From JBKJML01 sp046596415 (GTDB lineage Bacteria; Actinomycetota; Thermoleophilia; Gaiellales; Gaiellaceae): 6,114 nucleotides of DNA. Position 1 is the first letter of the stretch. Every line of letters starts with the position of its first letter. Of this stretch, positions 4,898 through 6,114 are shown one piece after another. The stretch lies in NCBI GenBank assembly GCA_046596415.1, contig JBKJML010000132.1:1-6114 (forward strand), given 5' to 3'. A program made the translations under genes and the position numbers. The notes beneath the pieces are model-generated. The model searched no databases, was not told where the DNA came from, and saw nothing but the letters and a program-made list of their open reading frames with translations.

Positions 4898-6114
4898 CTA
4901 CGCGACGACCTCGATCGCCAGGCGGATTGCCGGCAGGCGGTAGCCCAGCGACAGTCCGGGGGCGTCCCGGGCATAGCTCAGGAACGGCACCATCCCATAA
5001 ACCGCGTTCAGGTATGGCGGATTCTGCGTGTAGAGCAGCGGGTAGAGGTCGATCAGGTGCGTGCCAGGCGCGCCCGTGGCGCGCATCTGGATCTTCACGT
5101 CCCCGTTCGAGTTGAACCCGCACGCGTACCCGACGTAGCTGTTGTCGTAGGTGACCGCAACGGTGTTGTCGAGCTGCGTCCAGCCGACGCCCTTCAGCTC
5201 GACCACGAACGGCTGCCCCGCCTTGACGACCTTCGGCATCGAGACGAAGCTCCGCTTCACGAAATACGGAATCTGCGCCTTGACCTGGCCGTCCTGTGAG
5301 ACCTGCACGACGTGCCAGCCGCCGAGCCCGTCAGGGATCGTGACCGGCGCGTTGATCGTTCCCCCGGGGGTCGCGGTCGCCCTGCCGAGTGACAGCGAGA
5401 CGAAGCTCCAGCACGTCCCGGTGCAGTTGACGCGGTTTCCGACCACCGTCGACCAAGCGAGGTCGACCGGTGCACCCGGCGTGAGCCCTGATGCCGTCAG
5501 GCCGACCTTGGAGAGCACCTGTCCGCTGGTCGAGCTCAGCTGAACGGCCGCAGCCGTCGAGACACCGAGGTTGGCGAGCGAAAGGGTCGTCCGCGCGCTG
5601 ATCGTCGGCGTGACCGAGACCGGCCACTCGATGCTGACGGGCGGCGGGCCCGCGTCCTTCGTCACCTTGAACTTGAGCACGAGGCTGTCCGTCCAGGGGA
5701 CGGGCGACTGGCGCATGTTCAGGTAGGGGACGGTGTGGCTCGAGCCGGCGTACTCGATCAAATGCACGCCCGGCCCACCGGCTGCGCGAAGCGTGAACAC
5801 GGCGACACCGCGGGTCGTATTGGCGGAGACGGCACCGGCGTAGCGGTTGTCGTAGAGGACACCGCCGACGCTCTCGTAGGTCGGTGAGCCCATCCCGACC
5901 ACCTTCACGGTGATCGGCGTGCCCGTCGGCCCACTCGTCGGTGTGATCGTCACCTTGCGGACAATCAGGAAGCCACCCTTGGCGACCTGCACGCCGTCGA
6001 CGACCGCGTAGAGGTCATGCAGCCCGCCGAAGTCGACCGGCGCCTTGAAGCCGACGCTGAAAGCGCCGGAGGCATCCGTCGTCGCTTTCGCGAGTGAGAC
6101 GCCGATCTTGTCGA
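4898..6114 (-). CDS. Ig-like repeat protein, C-terminal part (5' end beyond window)
   Basis: The last 404 residues of a larger protein; the frame stays open to the right edge, so the GTG near 5992 is not a true start. Numbering from the first complete codon in the window, the protein consists of two alternating beta-rich modules. Module A ends at about 1-53 (A1, partial) and recurs at about 201-290 (A2): both have a T/A-T-x-x-G segment, an F-x-x-P/V-x-x-P-x-x-x-GG-x-H pattern, and a strand leading to FxVxR/K. Module B occurs at about 54-165 (B1) and 291-404 (B2): both have a short G-x-P start, VYDNxYxG, RAxGxPGxHLIE/D and PYLN. A Thr/Ser/Val-rich linker (about 166-200) precedes A2. A Cys pair (CTGTC, 230-234) is in A2 and one Cys (331) in B2. 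No membrane helix or sortase motif occurs at the C-terminus. Such beta-sandwich repeats are typical of secreted or surface adhesion-like proteins, but the signal peptide, if any, is outside the window. It lies 67 bases upstream of the MMPL gene on the same strand. Function unknown. Confidence 0.85.
   Translation of the reverse strand, partial: DKIGVSLAKATTDASGAFSVGFKAPVDFGGLHDLYAVVDGVQVAKGGFLIVRKVTITPTSGPTGTPITVKVVGMGSPTYESVGGVLYDNRYAGAVSANTTRGVAVFTLRAAGGPGVHLIEYAGSSHTVPYLNMRQSPVPWTDSLVLKFKVTKDAGPPPVSIEWPVSVTPTISARTTLSLANLGVSTAAAVQLSSTSGQVLSKVGLTASGLTPGAPVDLAWSTVVGNRVNCTGTCWSFVSLSLGRATATPGGTINAPVTIPDGLGGWHVVQVSQDGQVKAQIPYFVKRSFVSMPKVVKAGQPFVVELKGVGWTQLDNTVAVTYDNSYVGYACGFNSNGDVKIQMRATGAPGTHLIDLYPLLYTQNPPYLNAVYGMVPFLSYARDAPGLSLGYRLPAIRLAIEVVA
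4901..5953 (-). repeat. Two diverged copies of an Ig-like module (B1 and B2)
   Basis: B1 (about 5619-5953) and B2 (about 4901-5242) encode paralogous modules of roughly 110 residues. Shared landmarks in order are YDNRYAG / YDNSYVG, LRAAGGPGVHLIE / MRATGAPGTHLID and VPYLN / PPYLN. The copies are clearly diverged in DNA, so this is an old duplication rather than a recombining tandem repeat. The two are separated by the A2 module and linker, so the duplicated unit was probably A-B as a whole. Confidence 0.7.

Noticed and set aside
4831..4974. A 48-residue N-terminal extension of the MMPL protein
   Set aside because: The extension is Arg/Cys/Pro-rich, overlaps the end of the repeat-protein gene and the 10-bp hairpin, and lacks a ribosome site, whereas ATG 4830 has an excellent one.
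4650..5123. A 157-codon minus-strand frame across the MMPL/repeat-protein gap
   Set aside because: It spans the hairpin and parts of two genes in a wrong frame, with Arg/Pro-rich composition.

Overview
The window is a gene-dense, GC-rich bacterial chromosomal segment carrying six protein genes and no recognisable RNA gene, transposon, CRISPR array or phage gene. GC richness, GTG/CTG-rich coding, very short gaps and the protein families present (an MMPL/RND transporter next to large Ig-like repeat proteins, a CorA with divergent GxN motif) suggest a high-GC actinobacterium, perhaps of the Thermoleophilia (Solirubrobacterales/Gaiellales) type. The lineage is an inference from overall character, not a database result.

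Layout from left to right. (1) At 1-438, minus strand, lies the N-terminal part of an aldo/keto reductase; its C-terminus is outside the window. (2) At 441-1445, minus strand, is a CorA-type divalent cation channel whose stop codon lies two bases before the reductase start, so the two probably form a coupled operon. (3) At 1501-2196, plus strand, is a multi-pass membrane protein of unknown function, divergent from corA across a 55-base intergenic region. (4) At 2204-2620, minus strand, is a small secreted protein with a cupredoxin-like pattern, convergent with gene 3 and separated from it by only 7 bases. (5) At 2617-4830, minus strand, is a full-length 737-residue MMPL/RND transporter whose TGA stop overlaps the ATG of gene 4 (ATGA). 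(6) At 4898-6114, minus strand, is the C-terminal 404 residues of a large, probably extracellular protein built of two alternating beta-sandwich-like modules, A1-B1-A2-B2; it runs off the right edge.

Genes 6, 5 and 4 are read in that order on the minus strand. A strong 10-bp GC hairpin without a U-tract stands between genes 6 and 5, and genes 5 and 4 are translationally coupled. The most interesting unit is therefore a possible envelope module: a repeat-built surface or secreted protein, an RND-type exporter and a small exported cupredoxin-like protein. No function for this set is proven by the sequence. Other points worth attention are the GQN motif in place of GMN in the CorA pore, a small palindrome that contains both convergent stop codons, and -10-like hexamers at identical distances from the two divergent start codons around 1446-1500.
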